Source: Fidelibacterota bacterium UBA6531 | GTDB lineage: Bacteria > Fidelibacterota > Marinisomatia > Marinisomatales > TCS55 | DNA: 14,263 bases | Direction: 5' to 3' | Assembly: GCA_002436185.1 (NCBI GenBank) | Contig: DJKX01000001.1 | Location: 1-14,263 of the forward strand | Shown here: positions 1 through 6,951 of the stretch, in pieces | Layout of the letters: each line of letters starts with the position of its first letter | How positions within the stretch are numbered: position 1 is the first letter of the stretch | Translations under genes and position numbers: made by a program | Notes under the pieces: generated by a model | Databases searched by the model: none | Seen by the model: the letters and a program-made list of their open reading frames with translations, nothing else | Told to the model about the DNA's origin: nothing

Positions 1-24
1 GTCGTAACGGAGATTGTTGAGTAA
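1..24 (+). CDS. tuf: Elongation factor Tu, 3' end only (partial)
   Basis: The first 24 bases read in frame as VVTEIVE followed by TAA. This matches the usual EF-Tu C-terminus (GAGVVTEI-E). EF-Tu is the GTPase that delivers aminoacyl-tRNA to the ribosomal A site. Only the tail of domain III is visible, so nothing can be said about the GTPase domain. The position directly before rpmG, tRNA-Trp and secE is the classic tufB location, which supports the call. A second tuf appears to begin at the other end of the window. Confidence 0.85.
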   Translation, partial: VVTEIVE

Positions 25-27
25 GCT

Positions 28-192
28 ATGGCTGGAAACAGCAAAAGAGATATCATCCAAATAGAAAGTACAGCTGGTACTGGTTATCGTTATACGATTA
101 CAAAAAGCAGACGTCTTCATCCTGATCGTATTGAATACAAAAAATATGATCCGGTGGTACGAAAGCACGTGATGTTTAAAGAAACGAAATAG
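28..192 (+). CDS. rpmG: 50S ribosomal protein bL33, cysteine-free form
   Basis: A 54-residue ORF that starts 3 nt after the tuf stop codon. The protein begins MAGNSKRDIIQIEST and contains AGTGYRYT (residues 16-23) and the basic C-terminal motif YDPVVRKHV (residues 40-48), all typical of bL33, a small protein near the E site of the large subunit. Length is normal for the family. There is no cysteine, so it lacks the paired CxxC zinc ligands of the C+ form and belongs to the zinc-independent (C-) class. No Shine-Dalgarno sequence precedes the ATG, so translation may be coupled to tuf. rpmG next to tuf and secE occurs in several phyla but is not the usual Bacteroidetes arrangement. Confidence 0.95.
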   Translation: MAGNSKRDIIQIESTAGTGYRYTITKSRRLHPDRIEYKKYDPVVRKHVMFKETK

Positions 193-226
193 CTGACCAG
201 TTGAGGTGACAATTTCAATTACACAT

Positions 227-299
227 AGGAGTGTAGCTCAATTGGTAGAGCACCGGTCTCCAAAACCGGGGGTTGAGGGTTCAAGTCCTTCCACTCCTG
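227..299 (+). tRNA. trpT: tRNA-Trp (anticodon CCA)
   Basis: A complete 73-nt cloverleaf. The acceptor stem AGGAGTG (227-233) pairs with CACTCCT (292-298), and the discriminator is G299, as expected for bacterial tRNA-Trp. The D stem is GCTC (236-239) with GAGC (248-251), with GG in the loop. The anticodon stem CCGGT/ACCGG (253-257/265-269) closes the loop CTCCAAA, with anticodon CCA at 260-262. The T stem GAGGG/CCTTC contains one G-U pair and closes the loop TTCAAGT. The CCA tail is not encoded: the bases after the discriminator are CAGAA, so a nucleotidyltransferase must add it. It lies between rpmG and secE, is presumably co-transcribed with them, and would be cut out by RNase P and a 3' nuclease. 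Confidence 0.98.
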
Positions 300-330
300 C
301 AGAAATAGTAAACGCTCTTTATAAAGAAAT

Positions 331-513
331 ATGATAAAAAAAATACATCAATTTTTCAACGATGTTCAGTTTGAAATGGGCAAAGTATCCTGGCCAACAT
401 GGGAAGAATTAAAAGGATCAACTTATGTTGTTATTACAGTATCGCTATTAATTGGTGTATTTTTGTTTTTCATTGATATTATCCTTTCACGAATCATGAA
501 TGTGCTGCTCTAA
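331..513 (+). CDS. secE: Preprotein translocase subunit SecE
   Basis: A 60-residue inner-membrane protein, the essential clamp subunit of the SecYEG protein-export channel. It is the short single-span form found in most bacteria, not the three-span enterobacterial form. An amphipathic N-terminal segment (about residues 1-20) leads into the conserved VSWPTWEELKGST motif (residues 19-31) and one hydrophobic transmembrane segment (about 32-56). The ATG lies 31 nt after the tRNA-Trp discriminator base and has no recognisable Shine-Dalgarno sequence. The order secE-nusG-rplK is nearly universal and confirms the call. Confidence 0.97.
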   Translation: MIKKIHQFFNDVQFEMGKVSWPTWEELKGSTYVVITVSLLIGVFLFFIDIILSRIMNVLL

Positions 514-515
514 TT

Positions 516-1043
516 ATGGAATGGTATACATTAAGAGTTATTTCCGGTAAGGAAAAAAAAATTCGAGATAATATCCTTTATGAAGTTGAAACTGAAGGTA
601 TGAAAGACGTAGTGACTGATATACTAGTGCCTTCTGAAAATATTATTGAAATGAAAGATGGTAAAAAGAAAATTCGAAATAGAGTCTTTTTCCCAGGATA
701 TTTGTTAGTCAATATGGATATGAATAAAGAAACGCGTTATCTGGTTGAAAATATTACCGGAGTAATGAGTTTTGTTGGACCGCAAGGTGAGCCACAACCT
801 GTTAAGACAGATGAAATTAATCGAATTATTGGTGTTGTAGAAAGTGGTGAAGCTCGAGAAGTAATTAAAACACTTTATCGAGTTGGTGATCATGTGAAAG
901 TTACGGATGGCCCATTTTTAGAATTTAGCGGTTATGTACAAGAAGTGAATGAAGATAAGCAAAAATTGAAAGTATCCGTTAGTATTTTTGGTCGACCAAC
1001 CCCAGTTGAGTTGAATTATTTACAAGTTGAACTTGAAAAATAG
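516..1043 (+). CDS. nusG: Transcription termination/antitermination factor NusG
   Basis: A 175-residue protein of ordinary NusG length. NusG binds the RNA polymerase clamp, limits pausing, and links polymerase to Rho or to the ribosome. The NGN domain spans about residues 1-105: it begins MEWYTLRV and contains RVFFPGYLLV (residues 56-65) and the TGVMSFVGP segment (residues 81-89). The C-terminal KOW domain spans about 120-173, with GDHVKVTDGPF (124-134) and the turn at G139. There is no extra domain of the kind inserted in some bacterial NusG proteins. The start is 2 nt after the secE stop and has no Shine-Dalgarno sequence, which suggests translational coupling to secE. Confidence 0.98.
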   Translation: MEWYTLRVISGKEKKIRDNILYEVETEGMKDVVTDILVPSENIIEMKDGKKKIRNRVFFPGYLLVNMDMNKETRYLVENITGVMSFVGPQGEPQPVKTDEINRIIGVVESGEAREVIKTLYRVGDHVKVTDGPFLEFSGYVQEVNEDKQKLKVSVSIFGRPTPVELNYLQVELEK

Positions 1044-1055
1044 GACCTGTCTATA

Positions 1056-1478
1056 ATGGCAAAAAAAGAAATAGGTTTTATCAAATTACAAATTCCGGCT
1101 GGTCAAGCGAATCCTGCACCACCAGTTGGACCGGCTTTAGGTCAGCACGGGGTAAATATTATGGAGTTCTGTAAAGCCTTTAATGCTGCAACTCAAGATC
1201 AGAAAGGTATGATTATTCCTGTGGTTATTACCGTCTTTGCAGATCGTAGCTTTAAATTTATTACCAAAACACCTCCGGCTGCTATTTTGCTAAAAAAAGC
1301 TGCAAAAATTGATAAAGGTTCTCCGGAACCAAATAGAGATAAAGTAGGAAAAGTATCTGAAAATGATTTGAAAGATATTGCGGAAATTAAAATGGAAGAT
1401 TTGAATGCAAATACGATTGAACAAGCAATGGAGATGATTAGAGGCACTGCCAGAAGTATGGGTTTGGAGGTGCGATAA
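1056..1478 (+). CDS. rplK: 50S ribosomal protein uL11
   Basis: A 140-residue uL11, close to the family's usual 141-144. It binds the 23S rRNA GTPase-associated centre at the base of the L7/L12 stalk and takes part in factor binding and in the stringent response through RelA. The N-terminal domain shows the proline-rich switch region PAGQANPAPPVGPALGQ (14-30), the target area of thiostrepton-class antibiotics. The C-terminal rRNA-binding domain follows, with KTPPAAILLKKAA near residues 71-83 and MIRGTARSMGLEV at the end. The only Shine-Dalgarno candidate is a weak AGGA at 1042-1045. Only 12 nt separate it from nusG, so an L1-binding leader like that of E. coli would have to overlap nusG. Confidence 0.98.
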   Translation: MAKKEIGFIKLQIPAGQANPAPPVGPALGQHGVNIMEFCKAFNAATQDQKGMIIPVVITVFADRSFKFITKTPPAAILLKKAAKIDKGSPEPNRDKVGKVSENDLKDIAEIKMEDLNANTIEQAMEMIRGTARSMGLEVR

Positions 1479-1480
1479 TA

Positions 1481-2170
1481 ATGAAAAAATCAAAACAAAG
1501 AAAAGTTACAGAAGAACATTTTGATAACACAAAAGAATATTCATTAGAAGATGCTGTTAAGCTTTTGGGTGAATTAAAATTTGCCAACTTTGATGAAACA
1601 GTAGATATGGCAATTAATTTAGGTGTTGACCCTCGCCATGCTGAAGAAAATATTCGCGTTACTACGAGCCTCCCGAATGGTACCGGTAAGGAAGTAAAAG
1701 TACTTGTGCTGACTCGCGGTCCAAAAGAAAAAGAAGCGCAAGATGCAGGTGCAGATTATATTGGTAATGATGATTTTCTTGAAAAAATTAAAGGCGGTTG
1801 GGCGGAAATAGATAAAATAATTGCAACCCCAGATTTAATGGCAGATTTAGGAAAACTTGGTAAAATTTTAGGACCCAAAGGACTTATGCCAAATCCGAAA
1901 AGCGGTACAGTAACAATGGATGTGAATAAAGCTGTAAAAGATATTAAAGCCGGAAAGGTTGAATTGCGCGTAGATAAAAATGGAATCATCCATACTATTT
2001 GCGGTAAAACATCCTTTAACAAGAATCAATTATTGGAAAATGTTCGTGCTATTTATGAAACAGTTATAAAGGCAAGACCAGCATCTGTAAAAGGAACATA
2101 TTTTAAAAAGTTGACTTTGTCCACGACAATGGGTCCTGGAATTAAAGTAGATTTAACAAAGATAAGGTAG
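1481..2170 (+). CDS. rplA: 50S ribosomal protein uL1
   Basis: A 229-residue uL1, full length for the bacterial family. It forms the mobile L1 stalk that helps release deacylated tRNA from the E site, and in E. coli it represses its own operon. Diagnostic segments are RVTTSLPNGTGK near residues 59-70, the signature GPKGLMPNPKSGTV (131-144), and the C-terminal TLSTTMGPGIKVD segment. The start is well supported: GGAGG at 1466-1470, inside the end of rplK, stands 10 nt before the ATG, and only 2 nt separate the rplK stop from this start, implying coupled translation. Confidence 0.98.
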   Translation: MKKSKQRKVTEEHFDNTKEYSLEDAVKLLGELKFANFDETVDMAINLGVDPRHAEENIRVTTSLPNGTGKEVKVLVLTRGPKEKEAQDAGADYIGNDDFLEKIKGGWAEIDKIIATPDLMADLGKLGKILGPKGLMPNPKSGTVTMDVNKAVKDIKAGKVELRVDKNGIIHTICGKTSFNKNQLLENVRAIYETVIKARPASVKGTYFKKLTLSTTMGPGIKVDLTKIR

Positions 2171-2178
2171 AAATACGA

Positions 2179-2694
2179 ATGCCTAATACTAAAAATATTG
2201 AAGCAGTAGCAGAATTAAAAGAAAAGCTGAATCGTGCTAAAGCAGTTTATTTTACAGATTATCTTGGGTTAGATGTAGAAAGTATCACCAATTTACGAAG
2301 TCGATTCTTCCAGGAGAATGTTGAATATTCAGTTGCTAAAAATACATTGATAAAAATAGCAGCTGAAGAAAATGAAATTAAAGGTTTGGATAAATTATTA
2401 AAAGGACCCACAGCAATCGCTATTTCATACGATGAACCAACAAGTCCTGCGAAAGTGATAAAAACATTTTCAAAAGAACATGATAAACCAGAAGTTAAAG
2501 GAATTTTGTTTGATGGTGACTTGTTAGATGGGTCTGAATTCAAGCGTTTGGCTGATATCCCCACCAAGGAAGAGTCATTAGCTATACTGGCTGCTATGTT
2601 GCAAAGTACAATGAATAAACTAGTAAATACACTGAATGCACCATTAACAAATGTGGCTAATGTGTTAAATAATTTAAAAGAACAGAAATCTTAA
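2179..2694 (+). CDS. rplJ: 50S ribosomal protein uL10
   Basis: A 171-residue uL10, the stalk base protein that anchors L7/L12 dimers to the ribosome. The N-terminal rRNA-binding domain includes YFTDYLGLDVESITNLR (24-40) and VAKNTLIKIA. The C-terminal helix that holds the L7/L12 dimers runs from about residue 135 to the end (MLQSTMNKLVNTLNAP onward). It follows rplA after 8 nt with a weak AAGG (2164-2167). The long inter-gene leader that binds L10-L7/L12 in E. coli is absent as a separate spacer. The immediate downstream partner is rplL, as in nearly all bacteria. Confidence 0.97.
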   Translation: MPNTKNIEAVAELKEKLNRAKAVYFTDYLGLDVESITNLRSRFFQENVEYSVAKNTLIKIAAEENEIKGLDKLLKGPTAIAISYDEPTSPAKVIKTFSKEHDKPEVKGILFDGDLLDGSEFKRLADIPTKEESLAILAAMLQSTMNKLVNTLNAPLTNVANVLNNLKEQKS

Positions 2695-2714
2695 TATCAA
2701 TAAGGAGTGAAAAA

Positions 2715-3098
2715 ATGGCTGAAGTAAAACGAGCTGATGTGATGAGTTATCTTGAAACTGCAAACATGATTGAAATATCAGAATTAATTTCTGATATTGA
2801 AGAAAAATTTGGTGTTACCGCTGCCGCTCCGGTAGCTGTTGCCGCCGCTGCGTCTGCAGCAGGTGAAGCTGGTGCCGCTGAAGAAAAAGATGCATTCGAT
2901 GTTGTCATTACTGAAGTAGGTCAATCAAAAATAAGCGTAATCAAAGTTGTTCGCGCTGTGACAGACTTGGGATTGAAAGAAGCCAAAGAATTGGTTGATT
3001 CAGCACCGAAAGCTATCAAAGAAGGTGTTGCTCAAGCTGAAGCTGACGAGTTGAAAGCCAAGTTGGAAGAAGCTGGTGCAACTGTCGAATTGAAATAA
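2715..3098 (+). CDS. rplL: 50S ribosomal protein bL12 (L7/L12)
   Basis: A 127-residue bL12, the multicopy stalk protein that recruits and activates the GTPase factors EF-Tu, EF-G and IF2. The N-terminal dimerisation helices cover about residues 1-33. A flexible hinge rich in alanine, glycine and valine follows (about 35-55), and then the globular C-terminal domain, which begins near EKDAFDVVI and ends GATVELK. The domain keeps the factor-contacting helix IKVVRAVTDLGLKEAKELV. AAGGAG at 2702-2707, 7 nt before the ATG, is one of the strongest ribosome-binding sites here, which fits the need for several copies per ribosome. The 55 nt to rpoB show no convincing terminator. Confidence 0.98.
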   Translation: MAEVKRADVMSYLETANMIEISELISDIEEKFGVTAAAPVAVAAAASAAGEAGAAEEKDAFDVVITEVGQSKISVIKVVRAVTDLGLKEAKELVDSAPKAIKEGVAQAEADELKAKLEEAGATVELK

Positions 3099-3140
3099 TT
3101 CAACAACCGTCATTATATCTATCCATTCTTCAATTTTAAC

Positions 3141-3148
3141 AAAGGAGG
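3141..3148 (+). promoter_or_regulatory. Strong Shine-Dalgarno fixing the rpoB TTG start
   Basis: AAAGGAGG is a near-perfect anti-Shine-Dalgarno complement and stands 5 nt before a TTG at 3154. There is no in-frame ATG nearby that gives the expected RpoB N-terminus, so the TTG start is well supported. Confidence 0.85.
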
Positions 3149-3153
3149 CTTAA

Positions 3154-6100
3154 TTGGGAGCCACGACTAAACGTACGTCTAATCGTATTTCTTTTTCGGA
3201 AATCAAGTCATTTGTCGATATGCCTGATTTACTTGCACTGCAAAAAGATTCGTTTCAGGAATTTTTGCAGGAAGAGGAGGCTGAAGATGAAAGAAATCAT
3301 ATCGGTTTAGAAGGTGTTTTTCAAAATGTATTTCCGTTGGAAGATACTCATCGCAATTATGTACTTGAATACAGTAATTATTTTCTGGGTTTACCAAAGT
3401 ACACTCCTGAAGAGTGCATTGATAGAGGCGTCACATATTCTATCCCCTTAAAAGTACGTCTTGTACTGCATATAACAGATGAGGAAGATAAAAATAAATT
3501 TGCTCAAAGTATCGAGCAGGAAGTGTATTTTGGTAACATTCCTTATATGACCGAAAAAGGTACTTTTGTTATTAATGGTGCTGAACGTGTGATTGTTTCT
3601 CAATTACAGCGTTCACCCGGAGTGTTTTTTGATGAAAATATTCATCCCAACGGCACAAAGCTATTTCAAGCCCGAATAATTCCTTTTCGGGGTTCATGGG
3701 TAGATTTCACAACGGATATTAATGATTGCTTATTTGCAATTATTGATCGCCGCAGGAAATTTCCTGTAACGATGTTGCTGCGTGCATTGGGTTATTCGAC
3801 AAACCGCGATATCTTTGAAGCATTTGGATCTGTTATTTCATTTGGTTTATCAGACAAAAATATAGAAGACTCGTTTGGTCATACACTCGTGCAGGATATC
3901 GTTGATGAATTAACTGGCGAAATCTTTTATGAAGGTGGAACAGAAGTCAATCAAGAAGTAGTTGATACGTTAAAAGAAGCAGGTATTAAATCTTTTGAAG
4001 TTGTTGATGGAAATAAGAGTTTCTCTTCCATGCTTCTATTAAATACAATAGGAAAGGATCCGACACACAATACTGAAGAAGCATTGAGTGTCGTATATCA
4101 ATTACTCCGTTCCGGTGATCCGCCAAATCTAGAAACTGCGCAGAAATTTATTGAACGTATGTTCTTCAGTCCTAAAAAGTATGACTTAGGCCAGGTTGGA
4201 CGTTATCGCTTGAATCAACAGTTTGACCTTGATGTACCGGTAGAAGACACAGTTCTAACTATGGATGACATTATACAGGTTTTAAAATTCCTTATAATAA
4301 TGCGAAAAGGTGATCGGGGACCGGATGATATAGATCATTTAGGAAATCGTCGAGTTAAAACGATTGGCGAACAGCTTACAAATCAATTCAGTGTTGCGTT
4401 GAGCCGTATGCTGAGAACTATTTTTGAACGGATGAATCTGCGTGAACAAGAATCGATTACCCCTCAGGATTTAATCAATTCTCGTGTTGTTACTACAGTA
4501 ATCAATACATTTTTTGGAACAAGCCAATTATCTCAATTTGGTGATCAAACAAATCCTTTAGCAGAGATAACTCATAAGCGACGTATTTCTGCGCTTGGGC
4601 CTGGTGGTTTAACCAGGGAGAGAGCGGGATTTGAAGTTCGAGATGTTCACTATACTCATTACGGCCGTTTGTGTCCAATTGAAACTCCTGAAGGTCCAAA
4701 TATTGGACTGATTTCATCATTAGCGTTATTTGCTGTTGTAAATAACCATGGGTTTATTGAAGCGCCTTATCGACTGTTGGAAAAGAAGGGTAAAAAAGCT
4801 TTTGGATCTAAAAAGGTTAAATACTTGTCAGCAGATGATGAAGACAGAGTCATGATAGCCCAATCCAATGTTGCAATGGATAAAAAAGGACGTTTGATGG
4901 ACGATGTAGTTCGAGCTCGAATTCGCGGCGACTTTCCGGTTTTACCTCCAATAGAAGTTGATTACATGGATGTTTCACCAAACCAGATTTTAAGTGTCGC
5001 AGCCGCATTAATTCCATTTCTAGAACATGATGATGCCAATAGAGCTTTAATGGGATCAAATATGCAGCGACAATCTGTACCACTTATGATGCCTGAAACT
5101 CCTATTGTAGGTACAGGATTGGAAACAAAAGTTGCTACAGATTCACGGACAGCAATTGTGTCTCCAGTTGATGGTATAATTGACTATGTTGATGCAGAGA
5201 AAATCTTAATTCGTTCGAGTGAAGTACCTGATGAATTGACATTAACTGAACATACGAACATTGTTGAGATTCCTTTAAAGAAATATCAGAGAACAAATCA
5301 GAATTCATCTCAAAATCAGCGTCCTCTTGTAAGCGTAAAGAAAAAAGTAAAAGCAGGTGATATAATTGCAGATGGAGCATCAAGCAACGAAGGTGAACTT
5401 GCACTCGGTCGAAATGTGATGGTTGCTTTCATGCCATGGCGTGGATATAACTTTGAAGATGCGATTGTCATTAGTGAACGTTTAGTCAAAAGTGACGAAT
5501 TCAGCAGTATACACATAAATGAAATTGATTTAGAAGTCCGCGATACAAAACGCGGAGAAGAGGAACTAACCGCTGAAATTCCGAACGTGAGTGAAAGTGC
5601 AACTCGTCAATTAGATGAGCGTGGAATCATTCGAATAGGAGCAAAAGTTCGACAAGGAGATATCTTAATTGGAAAAGTAACACCAAAAGGTGAAACAGAT
5701 CCAACACCAGAAGAGAAACTTCTCCGAGCCATTTTTGGAGAGAAAGCAGGTGAAGTAAAAGACGCTTCAAAAACTGCTGATCCCGGCATCAAAGGTGTCG
5801 TAATCAATACAAAACTCTTTGAAAAGAAAAAGAAAATTTCTAAAAGGGATTTAAAAGAATCAATCATTTTCTTTCAGAGAGAAACCATGGCAAAGAAACA
5901 GTCCCTTAAAAAAGAGCGTGATGAAAAACTTCTCGTTCTACTAAAAGGGCAAATTTCCAGTGGAATTCGCGATAGATCTACTGGTAAAACTCTGATTAAA
6001 AAATCTACAAAACTGACGATTAAACGCATAAAAAGTTATGATTTGGAGCGTTTTGCTCATGATGCTCCTTGGATTGAAGATAAAGACACTTGGAAAAAGA

Positions 6101-6930
6101 TCAAAACAGTCTGGCGTTCGTACCGGAAAGAATGGCAAGCTATCGAAGATTATTTAGAACGAGAAGTTTTTAAACTTCGAGTCGGAGATGAATTGCAGCC
6201 GGGAATTTTACAGCTAGCTAAAGTATATGTTGCTAACAAGCGCAAGATACAAGTTGGTGATAAAATGGCAGGTCGTCATGGAAATAAAGGCGTCGTTGCT
6301 ACTGTTGTACCTGAAGAAGATATGCCTTTTATGGAAGATGGTACTCCAATAGACATTGTATTAAATCCATTAGGTGTGCCTTCACGTATGAATTTGGGTC
6401 AGTTATATGAAACGATGCTGGGCTGGGCAGGACATGTGTTAGGTTGTAAATATGAAACTCCCGCATTTGACGGAGCAAAGCCAGAAGAAGTTGAAGCTGA
6501 ATTGAAAAAAGCTAACTTACCTATAACAGGTAAAACAACTCTTGTGGATGGTCGTACCGGAGAAAATTTTGATAATCCTGTTACAATTGGCATGATCTAT
6601 ATGATGAAATTGAGTCATATGGTTGAAGATAAAATGCATGCTCGTTCAACAGGACCATATTCGTTAATAACTCAACAGCCTTTGGGCGGTAAAGCGCAAT
6701 TTGGCGGACAGAGATTTGGTGAAATGGAATGTTGGGCATTGGAAGCATATGGTGCGGCCAGTACACTTCGTGAAATTTTAACTGTAAAATCTGACGATGT
6801 TGAAGGAAGATCAAAAGTATACAATGCAATCGTTCGCGGAGAGGATCTACCGTCATTTGGTTCCCCGGAATCATTTAGCGTACTGATCAAAGAACTGCAA
6901 GGTCTTGGTTTAGATATTGAACTTGAATAA
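3154..6930 (+). CDS. rpoB: DNA-directed RNA polymerase subunit beta
   Basis: A 1258-residue beta subunit that forms one pincer of the polymerase and part of the catalytic and rifampicin-binding sites. The start codon is TTG. Conserved blocks include NGAERVIVSQLQRSPGVFF in the N-terminal third and the rifampicin cluster from about residue 457. At positions equivalent to E. coli S512, Q513, D516, H526 and S531 it keeps S460, Q461, D464, H474 and S479, the drug-sensitive residues. The active-site motif GDKMAGRHGNKG carries K1037 and K1045, matching E. coli K1065 and K1073. About residues 890-1009 form a lysine- and glutamate-rich insert of the kind seen in FCB-group beta subunits. The C-terminus ends GLGLDIELE, directly before rpoC. 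Confidence 0.98.
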   Translation: MGATTKRTSNRISFSEIKSFVDMPDLLALQKDSFQEFLQEEEAEDERNHIGLEGVFQNVFPLEDTHRNYVLEYSNYFLGLPKYTPEECIDRGVTYSIPLKVRLVLHITDEEDKNKFAQSIEQEVYFGNIPYMTEKGTFVINGAERVIVSQLQRSPGVFFDENIHPNGTKLFQARIIPFRGSWVDFTTDINDCLFAIIDRRRKFPVTMLLRALGYSTNRDIFEAFGSVISFGLSDKNIEDSFGHTLVQDIVDELTGEIFYEGGTEVNQEVVDTLKEAGIKSFEVVDGNKSFSSMLLLNTIGKDPTHNTEEALSVVYQLLRSGDPPNLETAQKFIERMFFSPKKYDLGQVGRYRLNQQFDLDVPVEDTVLTMDDIIQVLKFLIIMRKGDRGPDDIDHLGNRRVKTIGEQLTNQFSVALSRMLRTIFERMNLREQESITPQDLINSRVVTTVINTFFGTSQLSQFGDQTNPLAEITHKRRISALGPGGLTRERAGFEVRDVHYTHYGRLCPIETPEGPNIGLISSLALFAVVNNHGFIEAPYRLLEKKGKKAFGSKKVKYLSADDEDRVMIAQSNVAMDKKGRLMDDVVRARIRGDFPVLPPIEVDYMDVSPNQILSVAAALIPFLEHDDANRALMGSNMQRQSVPLMMPETPIVGTGLETKVATDSRTAIVSPVDGIIDYVDAEKILIRSSEVPDELTLTEHTNIVEIPLKKYQRTNQNSSQNQRPLVSVKKKVKAGDIIADGASSNEGELALGRNVMVAFMPWRGYNFEDAIVISERLVKSDEFSSIHINEIDLEVRDTKRGEEELTAEIPNVSESATRQLDERGIIRIGAKVRQGDILIGKVTPKGETDPTPEEKLLRAIFGEKAGEVKDASKTADPGIKGVVINTKLFEKKKKISKRDLKESIIFFQRETMAKKQSLKKERDEKLLVLLKGQISSGIRDRSTGKTLIKKSTKLTIKRIKSYDLERFAHDAPWIEDKDTWKKIKTVWRSYRKEWQAIEDYLEREVFKLRVGDELQPGILQLAKVYVANKRKIQVGDKMAGRHGNKGVVATVVPEEDMPFMEDGTPIDIVLNPLGVPSRMNLGQLYETMLGWAGHVLGCKYETPAFDGAKPEEVEAELKKANLPITGKTTLVDGRTGENFDNPVTIGMIYMMKLSHMVEDKMHARSTGPYSLITQQPLGGKAQFGGQRFGEMECWALEAYGAASTLREILTVKSDDVEGRSKVYNAIVRGEDLPSFGSPESFSVLIKELQGLGLDIELE

Positions 6931-6937
6931 AAATAAA

Positions 6938-6943
6938 GGGAGG
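6938..6943 (+). promoter_or_regulatory. Strong Shine-Dalgarno fixing the rpoC TTG start
   Basis: GGGAGG lies 8 nt before TTG at 6952. The ATG at 6944 that touches it reads ATG-ACG-GTT-TGA and stops at once, so it cannot be the start. The TTG is therefore the best start for RpoC. Confidence 0.85.
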
Positions 6944-6951
6944 ATGACGGT

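Noticed and set aside
193..226. Possible promoter (TTGAGG at 201-206) before tRNA-Trp
   Set aside because: No acceptable -10 element lies at 16-18 nt spacing, so no promoter can be called.
316..327. Perfect 12-nt palindrome TCTTTATAAAGA just before secE
   Set aside because: A few 12-nt palindromes are expected by chance in 14 kb, the hairpin it could form is weak, and no partner site was seen.
2849..2880. Alanine-rich GC-richer patch in rplL, considered as foreign DNA or a repeat
   Set aside because: It encodes the normal flexible hinge of L7/L12, which is rich in alanine in most bacteria.
3090..3103. Small inverted repeat TTGAA-ATAA-TTCAA at the end of rplL, considered as an attenuator before rpoB
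   Set aside because: The stem has only five mostly A-T pairs and no following T-run, so terminator or attenuator function is not supported.
6944..6946. ATG as an alternative rpoC start
   Set aside because: It is out of frame with rpoC and hits TGA after three codons.
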